The notes under the pieces: generated by a model
Database searches by the model: none
Told to the model about the DNA's origin: nothing
What the model saw: only the letters and a program-made list of their open reading frames with translations
Made by a program: the position numbers and the translations under genes
Part shown: piece by piece, positions 18,362-27,340 of the stretch
How the letters are laid out: each line of letters begins with the position of its first letter
Numbering within the stretch: position 1 is the stretch's first letter
Source of the DNA: Sodalis praecaptivus
GTDB taxonomy: Bacteria; Pseudomonadota; Gammaproteobacteria; Enterobacterales; Enterobacteriaceae
NCBI RefSeq assembly: GCF_000517425.1
Contig: NZ_CP006569.1
Span: 434,001 to 498,000 of the forward strand
Direction of reading: 5' to 3'
DNA: 64,000 nucleotides

Positions 18362-18953
18362 AATCGGCGACGACCGCGATCCCTATTTTTATCCGGGTCT
18401 GAAGGTGCTGCGTAACGTCCTGAACATTCATGAAGCCGCGGGCCTACAGGAAGCGGAATTGGCGTTGACCGCGCTGCGCGCCGCCTCGTTGACGCTGGGG
18501 CCCGCCAACATGGGATTGCCTTGGCTGTGCGCCATTCACCACACGCTTTTCCAAGATATCTATCCTTGGGCGGGCCAATTGCGCAGCGTCGATATTTATC
18601 AGAACGATGTCCGTTTTTGTCACTTCGCCTATCTGGAAACAGAAGGAAACGCGGTGATGCAGCGGCTGGAAGAAGAGGATTATCTGCGCGATCTGCCGTT
18701 TGAGCCGTTCTGTGACCAATTGGCGGTCTTTTACGCCGATATCAATATGTTACATCCCTTCCGCGAGGGTAACGGTCGCGCGCAGCGGATTTTCTTTGAA
18801 CAGCTGATTATTCACGCCGGCTATGATATCCGCTGGCATCCCCTCGACCGGCAGGACTGGCTGCGCGCCAATGAGGCCGGCGCGTTTGGCGATCCGGCGC
18901 CGCTGGCCGCTTTGTTCAAAAGGGCGGTAAGCGAGCCGGGTGACGATGTGTAA
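18351..18953 (+). CDS. fic: Fic-domain AMP-transferase
   Basis: 200-residue Fic protein expected to transfer AMP (or another nucleotide part) onto a protein hydroxyl. HPFREGNGRAQR, with the catalytic His at residue 135, is the full HxFx(D/E)GNGRxxR active-site motif. DIYPWAGQLRSVDI is the flap/target-dock segment. There is no inhibitory helix inside the protein; it lies in YhfG, whose gene overlaps by 11 bases. The start ATG at 18351 sits within yhfG behind AGGAGG at 18341-18346. Length is normal and all catalytic residues are kept, so it is probably active. E. coli Fic itself has a defective variant in some strains; its target is not known. Confidence 0.95.
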   Translation: MNDKIGDDRDPYFYPGLKVLRNVLNIHEAAGLQEAELALTALRAASLTLGPANMGLPWLCAIHHTLFQDIYPWAGQLRSVDIYQNDVRFCHFAYLETEGNAVMQRLEEEDYLRDLPFEPFCDQLAVFYADINMLHPFREGNGRAQRIFFEQLIIHAGYDIRWHPLDRQDWLRANEAGAFGDPAPLAALFKRAVSEPGDDV

Positions 18954-19453
18954 TGTCCCCGCCACCCGCCACCTACCGCTTGCCGCGCTGAGCCCGTGCT
19001 AACCCGGCGTGCGGGGTGCGGAGCGTCAGGTAGATCGTCGCCTCCCCGTCAGCCTGTGGCGTCGTATAGCTGGCGGACGTCCGGGCGGCGTCCACCTCTG
19101 TGATGGGAGCGTCTCTTGGCCGTCTGGTCTGCGGCGGCGCCTTCGGTTCATCCCCCATCGCCCGCCGTTAACGCTCACGGTTGAACGGGGCAGCGCTGGT
19201 TTCTGCCTGAGTCCAGGCCGCCGCACTGCGCGTAACGCCAAGCCTGTAGGTAAAGCGATTCAGCTACGATAACCAGACACCGCGGGCGCGGTCGACGCCC
19301 TGTCTTTTGGTCTTTGTCTCCCGGACAATGCGGTAATGGTCGTAGTCACGTCGCCGCCGTTGTCATACACTCGCTGCTCATCAAGGTTCGGCGTCAATCA
19401 CCGCGTAACGACGTCGCGGCAAAGGCGCAATAGGTTATGTTTCAAGGAGTATT
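18954..19453. other. Gene-poor spacer between fic and pabA
   Basis: 500 bases without a supported gene; E. coli has fic and pabA adjacent. Reading frames here are short, Arg/Pro-rich and unlike known proteins. No strong hairpin, tandem repeat or insertion-sequence end was recognised. The last 14 bases (CAAGGAGTATTATG context) hold the pabA ribosome site. It may be worn-out DNA from a lost gene. Confidence 0.55.
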
Positions 19454-20035
19454 ATGAATGGATTGCTAATAATCGATAATTACGACTCATTCACCTGGAA
19501 TCTCTATCAGTATTTCTGTGAGCTGGGGGCGCAGGTGATGGTGCGTCGTCATGACAGTCTGGATATCGCGGATATCGAGCGGCTGGCGCCGGCGCGTCTG
19601 GTCATCTCCCCCGGCCCGGGGACCCCGGACCAGGCCGGTATCTCCCTGGCCGCTATCCGGCATTTTGCCGGCAAGCTGCCCATCTTGGGCGTTTGTCTGG
19701 GGCATCAGGCCATCGCGCAGGCGTTCGGCGCCCGCATTGTCCGTGCGCGTAACGTCATGCACGGCAAAACCTCCGTTATTCGCCACGATGGTCAAGGGGT
19801 ATTTGCCGGTCTGGCGCAGCCGCTGACGGTAACGCGTTATCACTCGCTGGTGATTGACGCGGCCAGCGTGCCGTCCTGCCTGGCGGTAACCGCCTGGAGT
19901 CAGCGCGAGGGAGAACCGGATGAAATTATGGCCATCCGCCATCGCTCACTGCCATTGGAGGGTGTACAGTTTCATCCTGAAAGCATCATGAGTGAACAAG
20001 GTCACCGGTTGCTGGCGAATTTCCTCGACCGCTAA
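19454..20035 (+). CDS. pabA: Aminodeoxychorismate synthase component II (glutamine amidotransferase)
   Basis: Supplies ammonia from glutamine to PabB for 4-amino-4-deoxychorismate, a folate precursor. Class I (triad) glutamine amidotransferase of 193 residues. [20 protein letters not shown] begins the protein; the nucleophile Cys lies in [15 protein letters not shown] and the His/Glu pair in [13 protein letters not shown]. The N-terminus is two residues longer than in E. coli. pabB is elsewhere. The same fold serves TrpG, but the sequence is closer to PabA and the pabA-argD neighbourhood agrees. Confidence 0.96.
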   Translation: MNGLLIIDNYDSFTWNLYQYFCELGAQVMVRRHDSLDIADIERLAPARLVISPGPGTPDQAGISLAAIRHFAGKLPILGVCLGHQAIAQAFGARIVRARNVMHGKTSVIRHDGQGVFAGLAQPLTVTRYHSLVIDAASVPSCLAVTAWSQREGEPDEIMAIRHRSLPLEGVQFHPESIMSEQGHRLLANFLDR

Positions 20036-20080
20036 CGGCGGTCTAATTTGCGTTTCGCTGGCGATAGCGCTTGACTTGGG

Positions 20081-21375
<1,295 letters not shown>

Positions 21376-21398
21376 CAGAGGGACAACGGCAACGCCGG

Positions 21399-21461
21399 CG
21401 CCGCATCGGCGTTCCTGTCGTCCGCATCGGTGTTGCTATTGTCCGCATCGGCGTTCCTGTC
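21399..21461. repeat. Three tandem 21-bp repeats after argD
   Basis: Three head-to-tail 21-bp units (21399, 21420, 21441), with a fourth broken copy starting at 21462. The consensus is GTCCGCATCGGCGTTCCTGTC; copy 2 differs at four positions. They lie in the 249-base spacer between convergent argD and yhfK. No gene is seen in the spacer. Confidence 0.9.
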
Positions 21462-21624
21462 GTCCGCCGCTTTTCTGCGCGGGCGGTTTTTCACGCGTCC
21501 GGCGCTGCGCTTTCAACCCCGGCATCAGGGACGTTTACCAAGACGCCATCGCTATCGGCCGGTCTGCGCTACGCCTGTCGTTGCGCCGGCCTGAGGCGGT
21601 TTTGCCCTCTCACCGGCCACGGCG

Positions 21625-23709
21625 CTAGTTTGGCGGCGTATCGCGCAAACGGCGCGCGAGCCAAAAACCGTGCTGCGGCCGCTGCGGCCACGCCACCGAC
21701 GAAATCGTATGCATCACGCCGAGATGGAACAATATGCGCCGCAAGTGACGTTCCATGAGCGTCACCGCCTGATCCTGCGGGCCATCAGTGTTGAAAATAC
21801 CCGGATTTTCGGTGCTCGGGCCGTCATATTCCAGCCGTTGCTGACAGCTTTGCAGCGCCACCTCGCAGGAGGCCAGATAGTCGGCGGCCAAGGTATCGGT
21901 CAGCATATAGTGATCGCGCGCCAGCGTCGTCATGGCGTTGATGTGTTCGACAATGAACTGACTATGGGTGACCCATAAGCGCATATCGCTCAGATAGCGG
22001 GAATTAAACCCCGGCTCCTGCATCGCCTGGCTTAGGGAGGTGAACAAGGCATTGTGCGCTTGGTTGACCCGCATGCGGGCATAAGCCAGCGCGGGCGCGC
22101 CGGGGTCGGGCTGCAACAGCAGCCGCAACGCTTCCTGATCCCGCTCCAGCGCCTGATGGGCGTTTTTGCGCAACAGCCCGCTCTGCCATTGCGGCCACAG
22201 CCACAGCGTGCCGCCAAAGGCCAGCATACAGCCAATCAAGGTATCCACCAGCCGCGGCAGCAGGAAATGCGCGCCGTTCAACGACAACAATTGCAGGGTA
22301 TACACCGTCACCACCGTCATACCGGTCATCGCCAGACCGTAATTTTTGCGCAGTACCAAATAGCCGGCCAGAGTCACCACCAGCATGCCGCTCAGGATGA
22401 CGCCGTCGCCCATCTTTAGTTGCAGCGTACCCGCGGCAATCACCAGCCCCGCCAGGGTACCCAGCGCCCGATGTTGTATACGCACCCGGGTCGCGTTGTA
22501 ACCATTCTGACTGACAAACATGATGGTCATCAGGATCCAGTAAGGTTTCGGCAGATTGAACACCAGGCCCAAACTGCTGCCGATCGCCAGCATGAGGCCC
22601 AGGCGGGCGGCGTTGCGCAGCGCCATCGATTTCAAGGAGCAATAACTGCGCAGCGCCGGCCAGAACGGCAACCGCTGCTGATTATCCGCCATCACATCGC
22701 GACGATAGAGGGGGCGCTGGGAACGCAACAGGCGATAGATGCGGCTGAAATGGAAATAGCAGAACTGGCCTACCGGATTATCCGGATGGTGGCGGGCAAT
22801 TTTTTCCAGCGCCGACAGGCCGGCATCCGCGGCAAACCGGTCAGGTTGGCGGTGATAGAGAATATCGTCCGCCAGGACGCGCAGCCGGGCGGCGACGATA
22901 CGCGCGTTGTAGCGCAACACCGCCTCGGCGTGGCTTTGCTGCACCAGCTTTTGCACTTCATCCGGCTGATGCAGACTCACCGCGATATGCTCTTGCAAAT
23001 CCAACGCGACCTGGAAGGCGCGCAACAGTCTTTTGTACTGGCTGAGATGGTTGGCCGAGAGCATATGCAACTGCTGATACACTTGGGCAATCTGGTCGAT
23101 GACCTTTTGCTGGCGGGCGAACAGCGGCGGTAGCGCACTGTCCGGATCGGTGTGCTGAGTCAGCAAACTGTACTTCGCTTCGATATAATCCGCCAGTTCG
23201 CGGTAGAGCAGACTGAGCGCCTCGCGCATCGGCTGCTCTTGCCATAGCCGGAACCACAGCGCGTTAAACAGCCCATACCAGGCAGTCCCCGCCAGATAGA
23301 GCAGCGGCGGCAGCCAAAGCGGCACATTGCCGGTCAGCCCCAGGGTAAATACCGCGGCAATTAGCGATGCCGGCAGCAAGCGGCCGTGTAGCGGGCTGAT
23401 TTCGCCGCTGACGCCGAACAGCAGCGCCAACCCCAGCATGACAAACGGCAGCGGCACGCCGTGCGCCAACAGCAGCTGGATAAAAATACTGCTCAGGGCG
23501 AACAGCGAGCCGCCGACCACCAGCCGCTTAAAGAAACGTTTATGGAGCTGATCAAGCCCGGCGATGTTGCAACAGGCGGGTACCAGCGAGAACAGCAGAC
23601 CTTGCTGCAGGCTGCCGAACATCAGTCCGATGGCGACCGGCAGGCAAAGCACAATGGTCTGCCGCAGGGCATAATTTACTTCGGGGTGGTAGATGAGTCT
23701 GCGCCACAT
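21625..23709 (-). CDS. yhfK: YhfK, FUSC-type inner-membrane protein
   Basis: 694-residue integral membrane protein, collinear with E. coli YhfK and related to YccS and aromatic-acid efflux AaeB-like proteins. Two hydrophobic blocks of about five helices (residues ~15-160 and ~380-510) are each followed by a long soluble helical domain, the FUSC architecture. It starts MWRRLIYHPEVNYALRQT. The function is unknown; the fold suggests efflux or envelope transport. Located between argD and crp, as in E. coli. Confidence 0.93.
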   Translation of the reverse strand: MWRRLIYHPEVNYALRQTIVLCLPVAIGLMFGSLQQGLLFSLVPACCNIAGLDQLHKRFFKRLVVGGSLFALSSIFIQLLLAHGVPLPFVMLGLALLFGVSGEISPLHGRLLPASLIAAVFTLGLTGNVPLWLPPLLYLAGTAWYGLFNALWFRLWQEQPMREALSLLYRELADYIEAKYSLLTQHTDPDSALPPLFARQQKVIDQIAQVYQQLHMLSANHLSQYKRLLRAFQVALDLQEHIAVSLHQPDEVQKLVQQSHAEAVLRYNARIVAARLRVLADDILYHRQPDRFAADAGLSALEKIARHHPDNPVGQFCYFHFSRIYRLLRSQRPLYRRDVMADNQQRLPFWPALRSYCSLKSMALRNAARLGLMLAIGSSLGLVFNLPKPYWILMTIMFVSQNGYNATRVRIQHRALGTLAGLVIAAGTLQLKMGDGVILSGMLVVTLAGYLVLRKNYGLAMTGMTVVTVYTLQLLSLNGAHFLLPRLVDTLIGCMLAFGGTLWLWPQWQSGLLRKNAHQALERDQEALRLLLQPDPGAPALAYARMRVNQAHNALFTSLSQAMQEPGFNSRYLSDMRLWVTHSQFIVEHINAMTTLARDHYMLTDTLAADYLASCEVALQSCQQRLEYDGPSTENPGIFNTDGPQDQAVTLMERHLRRILFHLGVMHTISSVAWPQRPQHGFWLARRLRDTPPN

Positions 23710-23761
23710 AAGTCAGCTAAAGAGGCATGGCCGTCCTGACCATGCCCGTGGTGAAAGGGGA

Positions 23762-24394
23762 TTAGCGGGTTCCGTAAACGACAATGGTTTTTCCGTGGGC
23801 AGAGATGAGATTTTGATCCTCAAGCATTTTCAAAATACGGCCGACCGTTTCCCGTGAACAGCCAACTATTTGGCCGATTTCCTGCCGGGTGATTTTTATT
23901 TGCATACCGTCCGGGTGAGTCATGGCGTCCGGCTGCTTGGCTAAATTCAGTAACGTTTGCGCGATACGCCCGGTCACATCCAGGAAAGCCAGGTTGCCGA
24001 CTTTCTCTGAGGTCACCTGCAGGCGGCTGGCCATTTGTGAAGACAGGCGCATCAGAATGTCGGGATTGACCTGAATCAACTGGCGAAATTTCTTGTAGGA
24101 TATCTCAGCCACTTCGCAGGCCGTTTTCGCCCGCACCCATGCGCTGCGCTCCTGCCCCTCTTCAAACAACCCCAGTTCGCCGATAAAATCGCCCTGATTG
24201 AGGTAGGAGAGGATCATCTCCTTGCCTTCTTCGTCCTTGATAAGCACTGCGACGGAGCCTTTGACGATATAGTAGAGCGTTTCTGCCTTTTCACCCTGGT
24301 GAATCAACGTACTCTTCGATGGATACTTATGAATATGGCAATGAGACAGGAACCATTCGAGAGTCGGGTCTGTTTGCGGTTTGCCGAGAACCAT
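23762..24394 (-). CDS. crp: cAMP receptor protein
   Basis: Global cAMP-dependent regulator, 210 residues and nearly identical to E. coli CRP. The cyclic-nucleotide pocket is [20 protein letters not shown] (Arg and Ser contacting cAMP). The hinge/C-helix is [20 protein letters not shown]. The helix-turn-helix [20 protein letters not shown] contains the R-E-x-x-x-R DNA-contact residues. AGAGGATAACAGCG precedes the ATG, much as in E. coli. Confidence 0.99.
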   Translation of the reverse strand: MVLGKPQTDPTLEWFLSHCHIHKYPSKSTLIHQGEKAETLYYIVKGSVAVLIKDEEGKEMILSYLNQGDFIGELGLFEEGQERSAWVRAKTACEVAEISYKKFRQLIQVNPDILMRLSSQMASRLQVTSEKVGNLAFLDVTGRIAQTLLNLAKQPDAMTHPDGMQIKITRQEIGQIVGCSRETVGRILKMLEDQNLISAHGKTIVVYGTR

Positions 24395-24711
24395 TCGCTG
24401 TTATCCTCTTTTGTCATCGCCGCCCTGTTTAGGAACGGCGTATTCCCTGTAAGGTAAGGTGTTATTATGATGTCATTCCGTTCATAAACGGAACCTCGCA
24501 AGGGAACTTATCAGGGTCCAATGTTGGTGACGTTTCGATCGCTCTCTTGCTCTTTCACTGTCGGTGAGTTCGATCCTGCCTTGTTTTTTAGCATAGCTTT
24601 AAGAGACTGTCTTGTGTTGTCTCGCTTCAGCATGATGCATCTGCGGTTACATTGCCAGTTTGGCGGCAAAAAGGTAGTCTTTCACAAAGAATATTATCAG
24701 GAGTTAACGAT
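24395..24711. promoter_or_regulatory. crp/yhfA divergent spacer and crp leader
   Basis: 317 bases between the two divergent starts. A perfect 7-bp hairpin (TTCCGTT at 24476-24482, AACGGAA at 24487-24493, loop CATA) lies 82-99 bases before crp and would be in its long 5' leader. No sequence close to the CRP consensus (TGTGAnnnnnnTCACA) was found by eye, although crp is autoregulated in E. coli. GGAG at 24700-24703 serves yhfA. Confidence 0.5.
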
Positions 24712-25119
24712 ATGCAAGCGCGAGTAAAGTGGGTGGAAGGGCTGTCTTTTATCGGCGAATCCGCCTCGGGCCACCAGATTATCATGGATGGCAACAGCGG
24801 CGAAAAGGCCCCAAGCCCAATGGAAATGCTGCTTATGTCCGCCGGCGGCTGTAGCGCTATTGACGTGGTTTCGATTCTGCAAAAGGGCCGCGCCGATGTG
24901 CGCGACTGTGAGGTCAAGTTAACCTCAACGCGCCGCGAGGAAGCGCCGCGTCTGTTTACCCAAATCAATCTGCATTTTATCGTCACCGGCCGCGATTTGA
25001 CGGATAAGATCGTCGAGCGCGCGGTCGCGCTGTCGGCGGAAAAGTATTGTTCGGTCTCGCTGATGCTGGGGAAAGCCGCCAATATTACCCACAGCTTTGA
25101 GGTACGTCACCTCGACTGA
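24712..25119 (+). CDS. yhfA: OsmC-family protein YhfA
   Basis: 135-residue OsmC/Ohr-fold protein. SPMEMLLMSAGGCSAIDVVSI has the first conserved Cys, and SAEKYCSVSLML the second, the pair used by OsmC/Ohr peroxidases. The start at 24712 (MQARVKWVEGLSFIGES) matches E. coli. Its physiological substrate is unknown; thiol-dependent peroxide reduction is the family activity. Divergent from crp, as in E. coli. Confidence 0.94.
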   Translation: MQARVKWVEGLSFIGESASGHQIIMDGNSGEKAPSPMEMLLMSAGGCSAIDVVSILQKGRADVRDCEVKLTSTRREEAPRLFTQINLHFIVTGRDLTDKIVERAVALSAEKYCSVSLMLGKAANITHSFEVRHLD

Positions 25120-25225
25120 GCGCGCGGGGCGCGCTTGACTGTCGGGGCGCAGCGCTAAGCCGCATCATGCCCCACCCGATTGGCGCCGCGCGTCGTTCCC
25201 GCGCGCGGCGCCCGCGTCAAGCCGC

Positions 25226-26095
25226 TTAGCGAATCGGTTTCCCTTCCAGCAATTGCTTGACCAGCGGCGCCATGATCAATTCCATCGCCAGACCCATTTT
25301 GCCGCCCGGCACCACCAGCGTATTGATATTGGAAATAAAAGATCCCTGCAGCATCGCCAGTAAATAGGGAAAATCCATGGCGTCCAGGCCGCGGAAGTGA
25401 ATAACCACAAAGCTTTCGTCCAGCGACGGGATCGCTTTGGCGGCGAACGGATTGGAGGTGTCCACCGTCGGCACCCGCTGGAAGTTGATATGGGTACGGG
25501 AAAATTGCGGCGTGATAAAATTGATATAATCTTCCATGGATCGCACCACGGAATCCATGACCGCTTCGCGGGAGTGGCCCCGCTCGTTGGTATCGCGCAC
25601 CAATTTCTGGATCCACTCCAGATTGACTATCGGCACCACCCCCACCAGCAAATCCACGTGCCGCGCAACGTCATTATGCTCGGTCACAACGCCGCCGTGC
25701 AGCCCCTCGTAGAATAGGACGTCGGTAGGCTCCGGCAGGGGCTGCCAGGGGGTAAAGGTGCCGGGGACCTGATTATAAGGAACCGCTTCGTCGTAGGTAT
25801 GCAAATATTTGCGCGCCTGCCCGCGTCCGCTTTCCCCATAGTGATAAAATGTTCTTTCCAGAAGATCGAAGTTATTCGCATCCGGGCCGAAATAACTCAC
25901 GTGCCGACCTAAATCGCGCGCTTTACGAATGGCTAAATCCATTTCCGGCCGGGTGAAGTGGTGAAAGCTATCGCCTTCCAACTCCGCGGCGCGAATGTTC
26001 AACTGTTGAAAGATTTTGCGAAAAGCCAGGCTGGTGGTCGTGGTCCCGGCGCCGCTGGAGCCGGTAACCGCAATAATTGGATGTTGTGCTGACAT
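25226..26095 (-). CDS. prkB: Phosphoribulokinase-like protein PrkB
   Basis: 289-residue P-loop kinase of the phosphoribulokinase/uridine kinase superfamily. VTGSSGAGTTTTSLAF is the Walker A loop, and EGDSFHHFTRPEMD and EGLHGGVV match the substrate-binding and catalytic blocks of bacterial PrkB. No Rubisco is expected, and the true substrate is not established. The gene converges with yhfA and lies downstream of yheU, with which it probably shares a transcript. Confidence 0.92.
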   Translation of the reverse strand: MSAQHPIIAVTGSSGAGTTTTSLAFRKIFQQLNIRAAELEGDSFHHFTRPEMDLAIRKARDLGRHVSYFGPDANNFDLLERTFYHYGESGRGQARKYLHTYDEAVPYNQVPGTFTPWQPLPEPTDVLFYEGLHGGVVTEHNDVARHVDLLVGVVPIVNLEWIQKLVRDTNERGHSREAVMDSVVRSMEDYINFITPQFSRTHINFQRVPTVDTSNPFAAKAIPSLDESFVVIHFRGLDAMDFPYLLAMLQGSFISNINTLVVPGGKMGLAMELIMAPLVKQLLEGKPIR

Positions 26096-26262
26096 GATGA
26101 GACCTTAATAGTGTTGATAACCTCTGTCAGATGACGTGCGGGCGGCCGAAGGTTATTGTTATCACGTTTGGCGCCGCAGGGCCACCGCGAGGCTTGCTCG
26201 TTTCCGCCATGCGGACGCACGGCCGGGCGCGGCGGCGGCGGGGAAGAGCCGCATCGCCGTCG

Positions 26263-26484
26263 CTAATCGGGGCGGAACTGACCGCGCGGCATGATGTTAA
26301 TGCTTTCGTGCAGCTCCGACCACACCAGCACCGCTTCGCCGGACTGCACCTGGCGTAACACATCCGCTACCTTTTGTTGCAGGCTTTGTTCCCGCTCGCC
26401 ATAATCCGTGCCCTCGCGCAGCACAAACGATTCGATCAAATTATATAACGTGGCGGGATCGATCTGCTCCCAGGGAATGATCAT
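26263..26484 (-). CDS. yheU: UPF0270 protein YheU
   Basis: 73-residue acidic protein starting [20 protein letters not shown], with [11 protein letters not shown] and [20 protein letters not shown], matching YheU throughout. The frame is open upstream to 26541, but the family starts at the chosen Met, which follows GGAG at a usable distance. Function unknown. In E. coli it is transcribed with yheT and prkB; here yheT is missing and a divergent exporter gene lies upstream. Confidence 0.93.
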   Translation of the reverse strand: MIIPWEQIDPATLYNLIESFVLREGTDYGEREQSLQQKVADVLRQVQSGEAVLVWSELHESINIMPRGQFRPD

Positions 26485-26612
26485 TCTCGGCATTTCTCCA
26501 GTGGTGGTCGGGGCGACAGCGTGACGAAATTTCACCGACAATTCGCTTGTCGAATCGGCATCGCACTGTTAATTTCATAAACGTCATCGTCGGGAGCAAT
26601 AGTGCGGGATAT

Positions 26613-27215
26613 ATGGAGCTGGGTCTGTTTTTATCGATGTTGGGTTTTCTCTGGGTCGCCGCTATTACTCCCGGTCCTAATAATATGTTGCTCACCGCCT
26701 CGGCCGCCCATTTCGGCTTTTGGCGTTCCATGCCGCTGATGCTCGGCATTATGCTCGGCATGCAGTGCATGCTGCTGCTGGTGGCTTGCGGCGTCGGCAG
26801 TCTCATCACCCTTTATCCCGCCCTGCATTTTACGCTAAAAGTCGCCGGCAGCCTCTATCTGCTGTGGCTTTCGTGGAAAATTGCCACCGCCGTTTATGAA
26901 AAGCTCGATACCGACTCGGCGCCGCCGCGGCCGGTGCCATTTTATCAAGGCGGGCTGCTACAATTTCTCAATCCGAAAGCGTGGTTGATGGCCCTCGGCG
27001 CGGTGGCCAGCTTTAGCCTGGCCGGGGAGGCGTATGCGGGGTCGGTGATCGCGATAAGCATCGGCATCGCCGCCGTCAATATCGTCTCGGGCGCCATCTG
27101 GCTCGTGTTTGGTACGGTGATCGGCCGGCTGCTGAAAGGGCGGCGGGCCTGGACGCTTTTCAATCTGGCCATGGGACTGCTGACCGCGGCTTGCGTATTG
27201 CTGATTTGGCGCTGA
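26613..27215 (+). CDS. LysE/RhtB-family amino-acid exporter
   Basis: 200-residue, six-helix membrane protein. The N-terminal signature is FLWVAAITPGPNNMLLTASAA, typical of LysE/RhtB exporters, followed by GIMLG and FLNPKAWLMALGA, another family block. The chosen start (26613) places the first helix correctly; the frame is open to 26547. Substrate cannot be told from sequence; relatives export lysine, homoserine, threonine or cysteine. It occupies the place of yheT between yheU and yheS and points the other way, so it is probably a replacement or insertion. Confidence 0.9.
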   Translation: MELGLFLSMLGFLWVAAITPGPNNMLLTASAAHFGFWRSMPLMLGIMLGMQCMLLLVACGVGSLITLYPALHFTLKVAGSLYLLWLSWKIATAVYEKLDTDSAPPRPVPFYQGGLLQFLNPKAWLMALGAVASFSLAGEAYAGSVIAISIGIAAVNIVSGAIWLVFGTVIGRLLKGRRAWTLFNLAMGLLTAACVLLIWR

Positions 27216-27217
27216 GC

Positions 27218-27327
27218 GCGCTCAGCCCGTGGCGACGTTGACGCTGCCCGCGGTCCGCAGACTACTGTTTTGGCGCTCAGCCCGTGGCGACGTTGATGTC
27301 GCCCGCGGTCTGCGCAATGCTGGTGTG
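27218..27327. repeat. Two tandem 55-bp repeats after the LysE-type gene
   Basis: Copies at 27218-27272 and 27273-27327 share GCGCTCAGCCCGTGGCGACG at their starts and a GCCCGCGGTC core; they differ mainly near the 3' end. The first copy begins inside a 16-bp palindrome (GCTGAGCGCGCTCAGC, 27211-27226) that also contains the stop codon of the exporter gene. The array fills the spacer between two convergent genes. Confidence 0.85.
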
Positions 27328-27340
27328 ACGCTGAGCGCAA

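Noticed and set aside
24395-24711. CRP autoregulatory site
   Set aside because: Looked for TGTGA-N6-TCACA on both strands in the crp spacer and found no convincing copy.
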